Virus record (IMG/VR): IMGVR_UViG_3300029813_000026
Span: 1 to 43,916 of that record
Direction: 5' to 3' (one strand)
Source: a virus
DNA length: 43,916 nucleotides
The notes below the pieces were generated by a model, which saw only the letters and a list, made by a program, of their open reading frames with translations, was not told the origin of the DNA and did no database searches. Below are positions 1 to 6,663 of this stretch, piece after piece. Numbering within the stretch: position 1 is the first letter of the stretch; each line of letters opens with the position of its first letter. The position numbers were made by a program, and so were the translations under genes.

Positions 1-15
1 CGTCGGAATCAAAAC
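1..15. repeat. Terminal direct repeat, left copy
   Basis: The first 15 bases, CGTCGGAATCAAAAC, are identical to the last 15 (43902-43916). The repeat lies between the last leftward gene (ending at 58) and terS (starting at 43830). It could be an assembly overlap of a circular genome, a filled-in cohesive end of a cos phage, or an att core. Nearby genes support cos (GpA-type terminase next door) more than att (no integrase seen). A G-rich run follows at 19-33. Confidence 0.85.
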
Positions 16-57
16 TGCGTGGGGGTGGGGGTGGCTACACAGTACCTTAACGTTTTT

Positions 58-765
58 CTATCGGAACAGTCCAGCCCTCTTAGCCTGAAACTCTAACGAC
101 TCTTTATATATCTGTGGGATATGTTTCTCTGTTTGTTTAACAGCTGGAGCAAGCCAAGGGTTCTTAGGTATAACAACTGTCTTACGTGTTAGGTCATGCA
201 CCATCTTTATCTTAGGTCTGCGCTTACCGCCTATCACCTTGAAGATGGCCTGTCTTCTGCCTAAGTCTAAGTACACGTACTTGCTACCGCTTTGCGCGGC
301 TTCTCTAATGGCTATGAAGTTCTTTTGCTTACGGCTACGTGCTTTGGTCCCTTGCCTCTTAAGTCTAATACTTGCTAACTTATTGGGCTTTGTTGATAGT
401 CTTGTACGAGGCTGTGCGCTCTCTCCTTGACCTGCTGAGTATGATGTGGCTATTGATACACCTTGCTTGCCTGACTTACTCTTAGAGCCACCAAACTCTT
501 GATCTTCCATATAATCAGCCGTTGAGCCTACTGTTGCCTCTTGTCTGTTGACGTTTAGCGTTCTTGCTTGGTCTACTTGTATGCTCTGTACTGTGAATTT
601 ATTGCGCTGTATCATCTCATCTTTTACGATCTCACGTGATATTTGTTGCGCTTTAAATGCTGATCTGTTTATGGTTTGTTTGGTTGCGAAAGGGTATGCT
701 CTATCAGCGAAAACTTTTAAGTCTTCTTGGAGTTCTTTTATTTGATTTGTGTCTACTTCTATCAT
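58..765 (-). CDS. Minor tail protein, gpZ-like
   Basis: A 235-residue soluble protein. The N-terminal half resembles the lambda gpZ / prophage minor tail protein Z family, which acts at the head-proximal end of the tail during completion: an early alpha-helical DTNQIKELQEDLKVFADRAY segment, then a basic ATKQTINRSAFKAQQ helix. Residues about 90-150 are rich in Lys, Arg and Ser and look flexible. It is the last gene of the leftward operon before the genome joint, so on a circle or concatemer it lies directly upstream of terS. That is unusual, because gpZ normally sits between head and tail genes. The assignment rests on remembered family resemblance. It could be another tail-completion protein. 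Confidence 0.5.
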   Translation of the reverse strand: MIEVDTNQIKELQEDLKVFADRAYPFATKQTINRSAFKAQQISREIVKDEMIQRNKFTVQSIQVDQARTLNVNRQEATVGSTADYMEDQEFGGSKSKSGKQGVSIATSYSAGQGESAQPRTRLSTKPNKLASIRLKRQGTKARSRKQKNFIAIREAAQSGSKYVYLDLGRRQAIFKVIGGKRRPKIKMVHDLTRKTVVIPKNPWLAPAVKQTEKHIPQIYKESLEFQAKRAGLFR

Positions 766-805
766 GGTGCTTCCTTGGTGCTATGATAGCGTATTTTGCT
801 TTTCT

Positions 806-1000
806 CTAAAAATTATAATCCCCACTACGAGGCAAAACTCTAGCAATATGCTTTACACTTGCTTTATGCTTTTCCTCGTGTGTTGGGTCGATTGATTTGT
901 AGCTCTCGCACTTATCGCTATAATCCACACATGCACACGTTTCGCCTTTTTCTACTTTAGCTTTACAGTTTTTGTTGCTGCATTCTGCGTCACATTTCAT
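806..1000 (-). CDS. Small cysteine-rich protein
   Basis: A 64-residue protein with six cysteines in its first 31 residues (C3, C7, C12, C22, C24, C31). This suggests a small metal-binding or disulfide-rich fold. There is no signal peptide or membrane segment. It starts 3 bases after the stop of the preceding 33-residue peptide, with a GAGG ribosome site upstream, so it belongs to the same transcript as the SPFH/prepilin genes. I do not recognise the family. Confidence 0.6.
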   Translation of the reverse strand: MKCDAECSNKNCKAKVEKGETCACVDYSDKCESYKSIDPTHEEKHKASVKHIARVLPRSGDYNF

Positions 1001-1003
1001 GTT

Positions 1004-1105
1004 TTAATCCTCTTTATCGTAATGATTTACTATCCATGTGCTTATTAGTCTTAGTGTTACCATGTATATTGTGATTGATATTGCTGTTATTTGTAATGAG
1101 GTCAT
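1004..1105 (-). CDS. 33-residue membrane peptide
   Basis: The ATG overlaps the stop of the upstream 58-residue ORF as ATGA, which suggests translational coupling. The peptide begins MTSLQITAISITIYMVTLRL, a single hydrophobic helix, and ends in a short polar tail. It sits in a tight minus-strand run between the prepilin-like gene and the Cys-rich gene. Function unknown. The small size makes the call moderate. Confidence 0.45.
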   Translation of the reverse strand: MTSLQITAISITIYMVTLRLISTWIVNHYDKED

Positions 1106-1278
1106 CTTTTATTATTTCCCTTGATCATAGTCTCGAATATCTCTTCTTTTAGTAGCTTCTCGGCTAGTAGCCCTTTTTTTAGGAGTTCTACAAGTCTTGG
1201 CTTTTGTTTTTTTAGTGCGTAGAATTGCCCCTCGGTTAGTTTTGCCGATTGGTATGCTTCTCTGTTTGATATTTTCAA
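1102..1278 (-). CDS. Small charged helical protein
   Basis: A 58-residue ORF with a TTG start preceded by a good GAGGAG ribosome site. It is highly charged: Lys and Glu dominate and alternate with Leu, giving predicted helices. The N-terminal part (SNREAYQSAKLTEGQFYALK) resembles the small helix-turn-helix style of phage regulators, but this is only an impression. Its stop overlaps the next start by ATGA. It lies 61 bases after the prepilin-like gene, separated by a 7-bp hairpin. Confidence 0.5.
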   Translation of the reverse strand: MKISNREAYQSAKLTEGQFYALKKQKPRLVELLKKGLLAEKLLKEEIFETMIKGNNKR

Positions 1279-1324
1279 TTTAACTCCTCTTTATGCCTTA
1301 TTTATAAAGCATGGTTAAAGAGTT

Positions 1325-1344
1325 AGTAGGCGGTTAAGCCTACT
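1325..1344 (-). terminator. Hairpin at the end of the prepilin-like gene
   Basis: A perfect 7-bp inverted repeat, AGTAGGC (1325-1331) and GCCTACT (1338-1344), with a 6-base loop. It overlaps the stop of the prepilin-like gene. Only a weak T-run (CTCTTT) follows on the minus strand, so it may attenuate or stabilise the message rather than fully terminate. Confidence 0.4.
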
Positions 1345-1510
1345 TATACTCAGACCCAGCATTTTCGCTAGGTTGTTGTTGTTTTTCTTGCTTTCTCTCT
1401 TCTGCCTCTTTTGCTACTCCCTTTAATTTTGGTATAGCTACTGATGTCAGAATTCCTAGGATTGCGACGACGAATATTAATTCAATCATCGTAAATGCTG
1501 ATCGCTTCAC
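1340..1510 (-). CDS. Prepilin-like peptide (class III leader, no globular head)
   Basis: A 56-residue ORF with a GTG start overlapping the TAG stop of the SPFH lipoprotein (TAGTG), so translation is probably coupled. Residues 4-21 read SAFTMIELIFVVAILGIL: a short basic leader (MKRSA), a predicted prepilin-peptidase cut before Phe, Thr/Met at mature +2/+3, the conserved Glu at mature +5, and a hydrophobic helix ending in TSVAIPKL. This is the textbook N-terminus of type IV pilins and pseudopilins, and the KRSAF start is typical of Campylobacterota. After residue 30 only about 26 charged, Gln-rich residues remain, so there is no pilin head. It is predicted to be an inner-membrane peptide. Interference with pilus or type II secretion assembly is inference. 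Confidence 0.75.
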   Translation of the reverse strand: MKRSAFTMIELIFVVAILGILTSVAIPKLKGVAKEAEERKQEKQQQPSENAGSEYK

Positions 1511-2325
1511 TACTTAACCTTAAACATTGGTTGAGCGTTACCCATAATAATACTAACTTGGCTACCACTTTCAATTGCAAGCTTTTGGTTGTCTAGTTGC
1601 TTCATGGCTAGGTATTGGTCTGGGTTCATTCCAATAGCTCTCATGTATGCTTTATCTGCTTCTGCAGATGCCGTTTCTGCATTTTTTCTAGCTTTTTCTG
1701 CTTTAACGCGTTCATTTTGTGTTTTCACATTCTGCTTTTGAACACCTGTTTGTATAGTTGCATCAATTACCGCTTGTGGTGGCATAACTTTACCTACTGT
1801 TACTTTTACTAACTGAGTTGGTATGCCTTCGGCTTTTAGAAATTTTCTAACCTCTTCTGATACAATCTCCTGTAATGCATCTGTAGTCCTTCCATTTGTT
1901 GTCATATCAAACATTTTGTGATTTTTTGTAAATGATCTTACTGAATTTCTTAGTGGCTCTCTTACTTTATTTTTATACCACTTATGTTTTCCAAATTTTT
2001 CAACGAGAATAGGCGTTTTACCCTCTTCGTGCTTAAACGTTAAGTGCAACTTGAAGTCTACAGGGTTATTATCCTGCGTCACTAGGTCATCAAACACCTC
2101 GTCAATGTTAAATGGAAGCAATGTTACGCGCTCAACTGATGTACTCCAAACAGTCCATGTAAGACCTGTCTTAACTGGTGTTTCATCTACTCCACCATGC
2201 CCAAAAATCCACGGCTTATAAATAAGAACAGCCTCTTCACCTGCATCAACACTAGACGGGCTTAAACATCCCGTAAACATAAACATCGTAATCACACTTA
2301 ATAGTGCAAGTTTAACTTTTCTCAT
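1510..2325 (-). CDS. SPFH/Band 7-like lipoprotein
   Basis: A 271-residue protein with a lipoprotein signal peptide. A charged MRKVK start, a hydrophobic stretch and the lipobox FTGC place the lipidated Cys at residue 20. Residues about 25-185 look like an SPFH/prohibitin domain (GEEAVLIYKPWIFG, later LVKVTVGKVMPPQAVIDA). An Ala/Lys/Glu-rich coiled coil covers about 195-230. A phage SPFH lipoprotein could scaffold the envelope, protect FtsH substrates or exclude other phages. All three are inference. It has its own promoter (2353-2382) and a strong AAGGAAAG ribosome site, and it is coupled to the prepilin-like gene downstream. This suggests a separately expressed accessory unit (moron). Confidence 0.7.
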   Translation of the reverse strand: MRKVKLALLSVITMFMFTGCLSPSSVDAGEEAVLIYKPWIFGHGGVDETPVKTGLTWTVWSTSVERVTLLPFNIDEVFDDLVTQDNNPVDFKLHLTFKHEEGKTPILVEKFGKHKWYKNKVREPLRNSVRSFTKNHKMFDMTTNGRTTDALQEIVSEEVRKFLKAEGIPTQLVKVTVGKVMPPQAVIDATIQTGVQKQNVKTQNERVKAEKARKNAETASAEADKAYMRAIGMNPDQYLAMKQLDNQKLAIESGSQVSIIMGNAQPMFKVK

Positions 2326-2352
2326 CTTCTTTCCTTGTTTTTAAGATATCAA

Positions 2353-2382
2353 ATGATACCACACTATAAAAAGAAAAGTCAA
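2353..2382 (-). promoter_or_regulatory. Promoter for the SPFH lipoprotein unit
   Basis: On the minus strand: -35 TTGACT (2382-2377), an 18-base spacer, and extended -10 TGG-TATCAT (box at 2358-2353). The expected start is near 2346, about 20 bases before the lipoprotein ATG. It is one of the clearest sigma-70-like promoters in the genome and falls in the only sizeable gap (2326-2439) of this part of the operon. Confidence 0.6.
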
Positions 2383-2439
2383 GCTTTCTCTCAGTATATA
2401 CACAGTAAACACCGCCATTCTCTTTTTCACATAAGTGAA

Positions 2440-2761
2440 TTAAAAGTGAATAACTATCAAAGAAAAAGCCAATAAAGCAAGCAAGCCCCCATATAAAGCA
2501 TTTAAAACTTTCACATACCATGATGTTATCCCATGAGCTTCTCTATGATGTCGTCTACATAGCGTTACTAAACTACTCAAATCTTCGTTAAATATGGTCT
2601 TATAATTGAGGTGATGCACTTGCAGACGCTTTTGATCCGCATTTTGTGCATTGGTAGCCGTCACGCTTTAGGACTTCTTTGCGTTTGGCTTTCCATTGTG
2701 GAGATAGTAGGTATGTTTTGTAATTACGCTGTTTTAACGCTATGTTTTGCGATATGCTCAT
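2440..2761 (-). pseudogene. HNH endonuclease split by a +1 frameshift
   Basis: The gene starts at ATG 2761, inside the end of the zinc-ribbon gene. Its first frame gives WKAKRKEVLKRDGYQCTKCG, the N-terminal half of an HNH nuclease including the first CxxC. The second frame, +1, resumes with RLQVHHLNYK and then LVTLCRRHHREAHG, the HH and C..HH half. The two join perfectly if one base is skipped near the run at 2629-2633. The C-terminus ends in an unusual hydrophobic segment (NALYGGLLALLAFSLIVIHF). It may be a one-base insertion, a homopolymer sequencing error or a programmed shift. The intact family cuts DNA and often accompanies terminases or homing elements. Confidence 0.65.
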
Positions 2762-3383
2762 CGATCATGTTTCTTTGTTTTGGTGTTATCTCATCTTTTT
2801 TTGGTGTTTCTGCTCGTGGTGTTCCTGTGCTTGAAAACTCTTTTTCTAGCTGCTTCATCTCTTTTTCTAACTTTGTTAGCTTTTTTGGTGCGCTTTTAAG
2901 TACTGTTCCGTTCACTTTTGATACCTCACTTTCTTTTGGTTTTTTCGGATTCTTTACGATCTTTCTATATGATTCTAGCTTTCTGCATTTATGGGTATTA
3001 TATAGTTTTAATCGATTTGTAGTTTCAAATTCAACATTACAATATTCGTATTCACATGTTCTTTTGTATACTTCCTTGGCTTGTTTTGGTTGTTGCGTTT
3101 TACCGCTTTTACGCCTTGCTGTATACATTCTTTTGTTATATTCCTGTTGATGATCTTGACAGCAATATTTCATGTTTCTTCTAATCTGCATGTAATTATT
3201 GTCGCATCCTTCTAGTTGACATTTTTGCATTGATTGAGAAAACTTTTCACTTCTTAACTTTTTTCTTGTACCTTTGTAATTAAGTTCAAGTTCGGCACTT
3301 CTTAGCCCTTTGCATTTTTGATCGCCGCAGAGTGTTCTCTTGATTGGCGGTAATGGCTTTTCGCATATTATGCATTTTTTCAC
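2724..3383 (-). CDS. Triple zinc-ribbon-like protein
   Basis: A 219-residue, very basic protein with three Cys-rich modules. They are KCIICEKPLPPIKRTLCGDQKC (residues about 3-24), KCQLEGC..KYCCQDH (about 54-79) and RTCEYEYC..THKC (about 109-133). These match the C-x2/4-C...C-x-H/C pattern of small treble-clef or ribbon fingers common in phage accessory genes near HNH nucleases. A Lys-rich tail with a coiled coil (about 165-190) follows. It starts with GTG overlapping the TGA of the upstream transglycosylase (GTGA) and overlaps the start of the HNH gene downstream. It probably binds nucleic acid. The exact role is unknown. Confidence 0.6.
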   Translation of the reverse strand: MKKCIICEKPLPPIKRTLCGDQKCKGLRSAELELNYKGTRKKLRSEKFSQSMQKCQLEGCDNNYMQIRRNMKYCCQDHQQEYNKRMYTARRKSGKTQQPKQAKEVYKRTCEYEYCNVEFETTNRLKLYNTHKCRKLESYRKIVKNPKKPKESEVSKVNGTVLKSAPKKLTKLEKEMKQLEKEFSSTGTPRAETPKKDEITPKQRNMIDEHIAKHSVKTA

Positions 3384-3856
3384 TTCTTATTCCTTTTATT
3401 TAATACTCTATTCAAGTAAGGCTTATTAAGCTTACCACTCTTTAACCTCAATCCATTATAAGCCATAATAGCCATATCAATCGTTTTATGACGTTTTAGC
3501 AGTATCTTGAAGTAGAGGACACCTATTGTCATGTTTAGCTTGTCATCATGCTCTAGCCACTCCAAAATAGTCTCTTTGCTGACTTCTTTAAAGTGACCAT
3601 ACTTTTTAGGATACTTGTTTGCTACATCATAAGAAGCTCTCCATCCTAATTGTAAACACCCTTTACTTTTTCCATCATCACCATCTGAGTTTATACAATA
3701 GCTACTTTCTGTTTCTAAGAAGTTATCCATTAGCGTTCTAAACTCAGGCAAGTATTCTAAAGATATTTTTCTCATCGTGTCTTTAGCTTTTATCTGCTCA
3801 TATGTTAGTGCTTTAGCCGATGAGATGATTAATAGGGTGATTAGTATGTGTTTCAC
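3380..3856 (-). CDS. Exported lytic transglycosylase (SLT-like)
   Basis: A 158-residue protein with an N-terminal signal-like segment (MKHILITLLIISSAKA). A goose-lysozyme/SLT fold follows: FLETESSYC holds the catalytic Glu (E48 or E50) in the ES-S context, GCLQL (66-70) matches the GLMQ motif, and MAYNG is the conserved AYN motif. It would cleave peptidoglycan glycan strands in the periplasm. It is far from the main lysis cassette, so it may act in entry, secretion or a second lysis step. GTG start, overlapping the previous stop as TAGTG. Confidence 0.75.
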   Translation of the reverse strand: MKHILITLLIISSAKALTYEQIKAKDTMRKISLEYLPEFRTLMDNFLETESSYCINSDGDDGKSKGCLQLGWRASYDVANKYPKKYGHFKEVSKETILEWLEHDDKLNMTIGVLYFKILLKRHKTIDMAIMAYNGLRLKSGKLNKPYLNRVLNKRNKK

Positions 3857-4293
3857 TAAAGAACTTTCTCGTATTCGATTATTGCTCTTGCGCTCGGCTT
3901 ATCTGTTGTTACGTAATACTTGGCTACTTCTAAATTTATCCCATCTATTGTGCCTGTTTTTACTTCGCTTCCTCTTTGATAAGACACTTCGCACCCAATT
4001 TTCAACAGTGGTTCTACACCATTGTCTTTTACCCATTGTCTTTCCAGTCTGTCTTGTTCTCTGCCAACTAAAGTAGGTATATAGTCAAGCATTTCAACAA
4101 TCATTGTGTCAATATCTACATAGTACGAGTCCTCAATCTTTTTAGCTAACTCATACCCATCACTGTATCGATAGCAGTTTCTCGCTACGTATTCAAGCAT
4201 ATCAACTGTTATCCTTGCATCTTCAAAGTTCTTATTGTGAACTTCTTTTGCAATCTCTTTTGAATTTTCTGCTTTAAAATATGGTCTTTTCAT
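3856..4293 (-). CDS. Hypothetical protein, 145 aa
   Basis: A soluble protein rich in Glu, Lys and Tyr with no recognised motif. Residues about 95-145 look like a small beta-barrel (KIGCEVSYQRGSEVKTGTID), similar in feel to DUF-type translation-associated or KOW-like domains, but this is not secure. It has a good AAAGGAGA ribosome site. It overlaps the transglycosylase start by one base. It follows a 63-base gap containing a UUCG hairpin. Confidence 0.6.
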   Translation of the reverse strand: MKRPYFKAENSKEIAKEVHNKNFEDARITVDMLEYVARNCYRYSDGYELAKKIEDSYYVDIDTMIVEMLDYIPTLVGREQDRLERQWVKDNGVEPLLKIGCEVSYQRGSEVKTGTIDGINLEVAKYYVTTDKPSARAIIEYEKVL

Positions 4294-4342
4294 CTCTATC
4301 TCCTTTTACTAAGAACCAACCTTAGTTGACTCTATAATAAAC

Positions 4343-4358
4343 TAGAGCCGAAGCCCTA
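4343..4358 (-). terminator. UUCG-loop hairpin, weak terminator
   Basis: On the minus strand TAGGGC-TTCG-GCTCTA forms a 6-bp stem with one G-U pair and a UUCG tetraloop. It begins inside the stop codon of the 87-residue gene and is followed by GTTTATT. An almost identical hairpin (TTAG loop) lies at 17707-17724 on the plus strand. Confidence 0.5.
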
Positions 4359-4619
4359 AACTATGTAACCACATGACCCATTTTCTACTTTTGAAACTCC
4401 TGCTAACTGCTTTGTCTTTACAAAAAATTTAATCACATTACCGCATAGACTTTCTCCATCATTATCTTCTTCATTATATATTTCATTGTTACAAGTGATT
4501 TCATATTCTGTATCTTCACAAGTATAATTATCTACCTCGAAATAGTGAGGGCTTTCGCACTTATCGCAAATTAATTCTAATTCTCCACCTTCTTCTTGCC
4601 ACGCATCGAATGTTCCCAT
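4356..4619 (-). CDS. Zinc-ribbon-like acidic protein, 87 aa
   Basis: A small acidic protein with paired cysteines: ICDKCESPHYFEV near residues 18-30, then C34, C43, C59 and C83. The layout resembles a two-knuckle zinc ribbon. It begins MGTFDAWQEEGGELELICDK. It is isolated by hairpins on both sides. Function unknown. Confidence 0.55.
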   Translation of the reverse strand: MGTFDAWQEEGGELELICDKCESPHYFEVDNYTCEDTEYEITCNNEIYNEEDNDGESLCGNVIKFFVKTKQLAGVSKVENGSCGYIV

Positions 4620-4730
4620 TACCTATCCTTTTATCCCACACTTAAGGGGTTAGCTTATCCCAACTTAATGGGGTAGGTATGTGGACTTACATCAAAGAAT
4701 GCCACAACTGCTTAAACTCTAGCTACATCG

Positions 4731-4829
4731 TTAGCCATCACGTTCATCACAACCAACTGGCTTACATACTACTGAACGACAACCTGATAGAAAATCTCCA
4801 CCTTCACCGTTTGCAAATAAATCTTTCAA
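4731..4829 (-). CDS. Possible 32-residue peptide
   Basis: A TTG-started ORF with a GAAAGGG ribosome site six bases upstream, on the same strand as its neighbours. It encodes MKDLFANGEGGDFLSGCRSV and then VCKPVGCDERDG. Three cysteines in a short Gly-rich peptide could bind metal. It fills most of the 4620-4915 gap, which otherwise shows only AT-rich sequence and a possible ACCTATCC/GGGTAGGT pairing at 4621-4679. Weak evidence. Confidence 0.3.
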   Translation of the reverse strand: MKDLFANGEGGDFLSGCRSVVCKPVGCDERDG

Positions 4830-4887
4830 GATATACCCTTTCGATTTGTTAAAGGTCTTTACTGACCCTGTTTACTCATATACCTAA

Positions 4888-4922
4888 AACATAGGTAGGG
4901 ATGGTTGTTATTTACCTATGTT
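4888..4922 (-). terminator. 10-bp hairpin after the YopX-like gene
   Basis: Perfect inverted repeat AACATAGGTA (4888-4897) and TACCTATGTT (4913-4922) with a 15-base loop. It overlaps the stop of the 114-residue gene and continues into TTAGG on the minus strand. The position and short T-run suggest a partial terminator. Confidence 0.5.
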
Positions 4923-5260
4923 AGTAAATCTTTGTTTTCGTAGATATTGCCGATAACTTCTGAGCTTTCATAAAACTCTGCAAGATAAAAACTTGTGTCA
5001 GTTTCACTTACTGTTAATTCAAACCCATGTGTTCTGTAAATTATTACACCCCAATCACCATTCGGAGTTTTTAAAATATCACCCTCATAAATCTCAACAC
5101 CATTTTTATCTTTTAAGCCTGTGAATTGCATGAAAATTAAATCTTCATCTTCAAACTGGTCGTTAATATCCATAAACTCATGAAAATACACTTCATCATG
5201 CTTTAGCATTGTTGGTATTTCTTCTTTTCTCCACGCTCTAAACTTAATCTCTCTGCCCAT
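4916..5260 (-). CDS. YopX-family protein
   Basis: A 114-residue protein with the hallmark YopX start MGREIKFRAWRKEE and the core FMQFTGLKDKNGVEIYEGDIL, followed by the beta-strand half ending VIGNIYENKDLL. YopX proteins are widespread in phages of Firmicutes and Proteobacteria; their function is unknown. A second, more divergent member is at 15973-16374. Confidence 0.85.
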   Translation of the reverse strand: MGREIKFRAWRKEEIPTMLKHDEVYFHEFMDINDQFEDEDLIFMQFTGLKDKNGVEIYEGDILKTPNGDWGVIIYRTHGFELTVSETDTSFYLAEFYESSEVIGNIYENKDLLT

Positions 5261-5263
5261 AAC

Positions 5264-5614
5264 CTACTCCTCTTCCTTAATCATCTTGTGGTCTAAAACA
5301 AATTGGCAAGCTTCAAATACTGCTTCTGGTTCTGAATCCTCTGTGATTTCAGGTGTTTGAATATCTTTTAATCCTTTAGGTAAAGCTCTGTATGTTTGAT
5401 ATGCTCTTTTGTACGTTACCACTTCAACTCCTTGCTCAAAAGCCCACTCTTTACACTTATGAGCTAGTTCGTAGATGTTGATTTCTCCGCTATAAATATC
5501 ACGACCTAAGTGGCTTGAATAGTTTATGAAGGTAGGGTATTCTTTGTCTATTTCTAAAGTTCCTATCTCACCATCAAAATTCATTACTTTTCTAAATAAT
5601 TCCTTACTAATCAT
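5264..5614 (-). CDS. Hypothetical protein, 116 aa
   Basis: A soluble protein that begins MISKELFRKVMNFDGEIGTL. The pattern KECKEWAFEQGVEV-like (here HKCKEWAFEQGVEVVTYKRA) recalls small phage proteins of the phiSA1p31/DUF-type that pack an alpha-beta unit, and the C-terminal EAVFEACQFVLDHK is helical. It ends 3 bases before the YopX start. Role unknown. Confidence 0.6.
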   Translation of the reverse strand: MISKELFRKVMNFDGEIGTLEIDKEYPTFINYSSHLGRDIYSGEINIYELAHKCKEWAFEQGVEVVTYKRAYQTYRALPKGLKDIQTPEITEDSEPEAVFEACQFVLDHKMIKEEE

Positions 5615-5623
5615 AATGTCTCC

Positions 5624-5950
5624 TTAATCATCTTTTAAAATCTTTTCTATTTGGTCTTCTGTTAAAAGCTTATCAGATAGCCCAGCCTCTTCTATTATTT
5701 CATCAATTTCGTCTTCTGTCGGCATGATATCCTTAACACGCTCACCAAGTGCAACTAACTCTTCTAGCTCATCTTTTGAGTACCAATTTTCACCTACTTT
5801 TTGTTTTAGGGTTTGTGGGTTGATTTTAAAACCACCAGCACCGACCCCCATCTCAACATGAAAATCTGTAACTATTATTGACTTACCTCCACTACTACTT
5901 AGTAGCCCTTCAACCTCTTCACCATTGTCTAATCTATCTGCTTTAAACAT
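5624..5950 (-). CDS. Hypothetical acidic protein, 108 aa
   Basis: An N-terminal beta-rich part (VEGLLSSSGGKSIIVTDFHV, residues about 14-33) and an acidic helical C-terminus (ILKDD end). This is close to small YopX-like or DUF proteins that start with FKAxxLDNGEEVEG. Its ATG overlaps the stop of the 59-residue membrane protein by one base. Confidence 0.6.
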   Translation of the reverse strand: MFKADRLDNGEEVEGLLSSSGGKSIIVTDFHVEMGVGAGGFKINPQTLKQKVGENWYSKDELEELVALGERVKDIMPTEDEIDEIIEEAGLSDKLLTEDQIEKILKDD

Positions 5951-6129
5951 TAGTTGTCCTTTATAATATCAAGGTAAAACATATATCCAGCGATGCTAAC
6001 AAATATCATTATCCCACCACCAAAGCCAAATCCACTTGTAAAAACAATTTTCCCATACAGTAAAAAGTTTACATACCATGTGAATAATTGACCTGCTAAT
6101 ATGAATATTATAATTTGAAAAGTTCTCAT
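5950..6129 (-). CDS. Small two-helix membrane protein, 59 aa
   Basis: Begins MRTFQIIIFILAGQLFTWYV (helix 1). A second hydrophobic stretch with a GFGFGGGIMIF core follows, so it is predicted to span the membrane twice. It fits exactly between the 176-residue and 108-residue genes and shares the TAATG junction with the latter. Function unknown. Envelope modification or exclusion is possible. Confidence 0.6.
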   Translation of the reverse strand: MRTFQIIIFILAGQLFTWYVNFLLYGKIVFTSGFGFGGGIMIFVSIAGYMFYLDIIKDN

Positions 6130-6132
6130 CTT

Positions 6133-6663
6133 CTAATCCTTCTTTACTTTAGTGACTGTGACTGAACTATAAAGTCTCTCTAGTGCTTCATGTTCCCATT
6201 CTATGATTTTTCTATGTAACTGATATTTTACTTTTCCCATAGCATCCATATCATTACCATACATAACGCTAAAAAACTTATCTTTAAATAACTGTAATGA
6301 AACTTCACCTTTAGATGGGCTAGCCATAAAGCCGTTCATATAACCACTCATAAAAGATTGCTTATGGAGTTCATATGTTTTTCGTTTTGAACTTTCAATC
6401 TCAAAGCGTTGATCGCAGTGTTCTATTAATTCCGTTGAGTTTGGCATATCTTCAAACTTTAAATCAGAATATTTCCCCAACTGTTCCCGTAGCTTCGCAT
6501 TTTCATGTTCACAGTAAGTGAGTTCTTTGTTTTCTAGGTGTTCGATATAATCGGCTACACTATCTATATCAGCCTCCATTGAATACTTACTCATGGATAC
6601 GCTTGTATCTTTGTGATATTTCATAAGTAGGTCTTTTATCTCTTCTCTAGTAATTCTTTCCAC
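6133..6663 (-). CDS. Hypothetical helical protein, 176 aa
   Basis: A mostly helical, charged protein with a coiled-coil-like stretch around residues 40-70 (NKELTYCEHENAKLREQLGK). It starts with GTG overlapping the upstream TAG (TAGTG). No catalytic motif seen. Not recognised. Confidence 0.6.
   Translation of the reverse strand: MERITREEIKDLLMKYHKDTSVSMSKYSMEADIDSVADYIEHLENKELTYCEHENAKLREQLGKYSDLKFEDMPNSTELIEHCDQRFEIESSKRKTYELHKQSFMSGYMNGFMASPSKGEVSLQLFKDKFFSVMYGNDMDAMGKVKYQLHRKIIEWEHEALERLYSSVTVTKVKKD

Noticed and set aside
2312-2521. Minus-strand ORF of 69 residues
   Set aside because: It overlaps the end of the HNH gene and the promoter of the SPFH gene in another frame, with no ribosome site and an unlikely Phe/Cys-rich composition.
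2611-3150. Plus-strand hydrophobic ORF of 179 residues
   Set aside because: It is antisense to the Lys-rich zinc-ribbon gene and the HNH gene; its hydrophobic, Cys/Phe-rich sequence is the expected mirror of Lys codons.
4679-4852. Plus-strand ORF of 57 residues with a His-rich segment
   Set aside because: It lies alone on the opposite strand of the operon, with a weak ribosome site and unlikely composition. The minus-strand peptide fits the region better.
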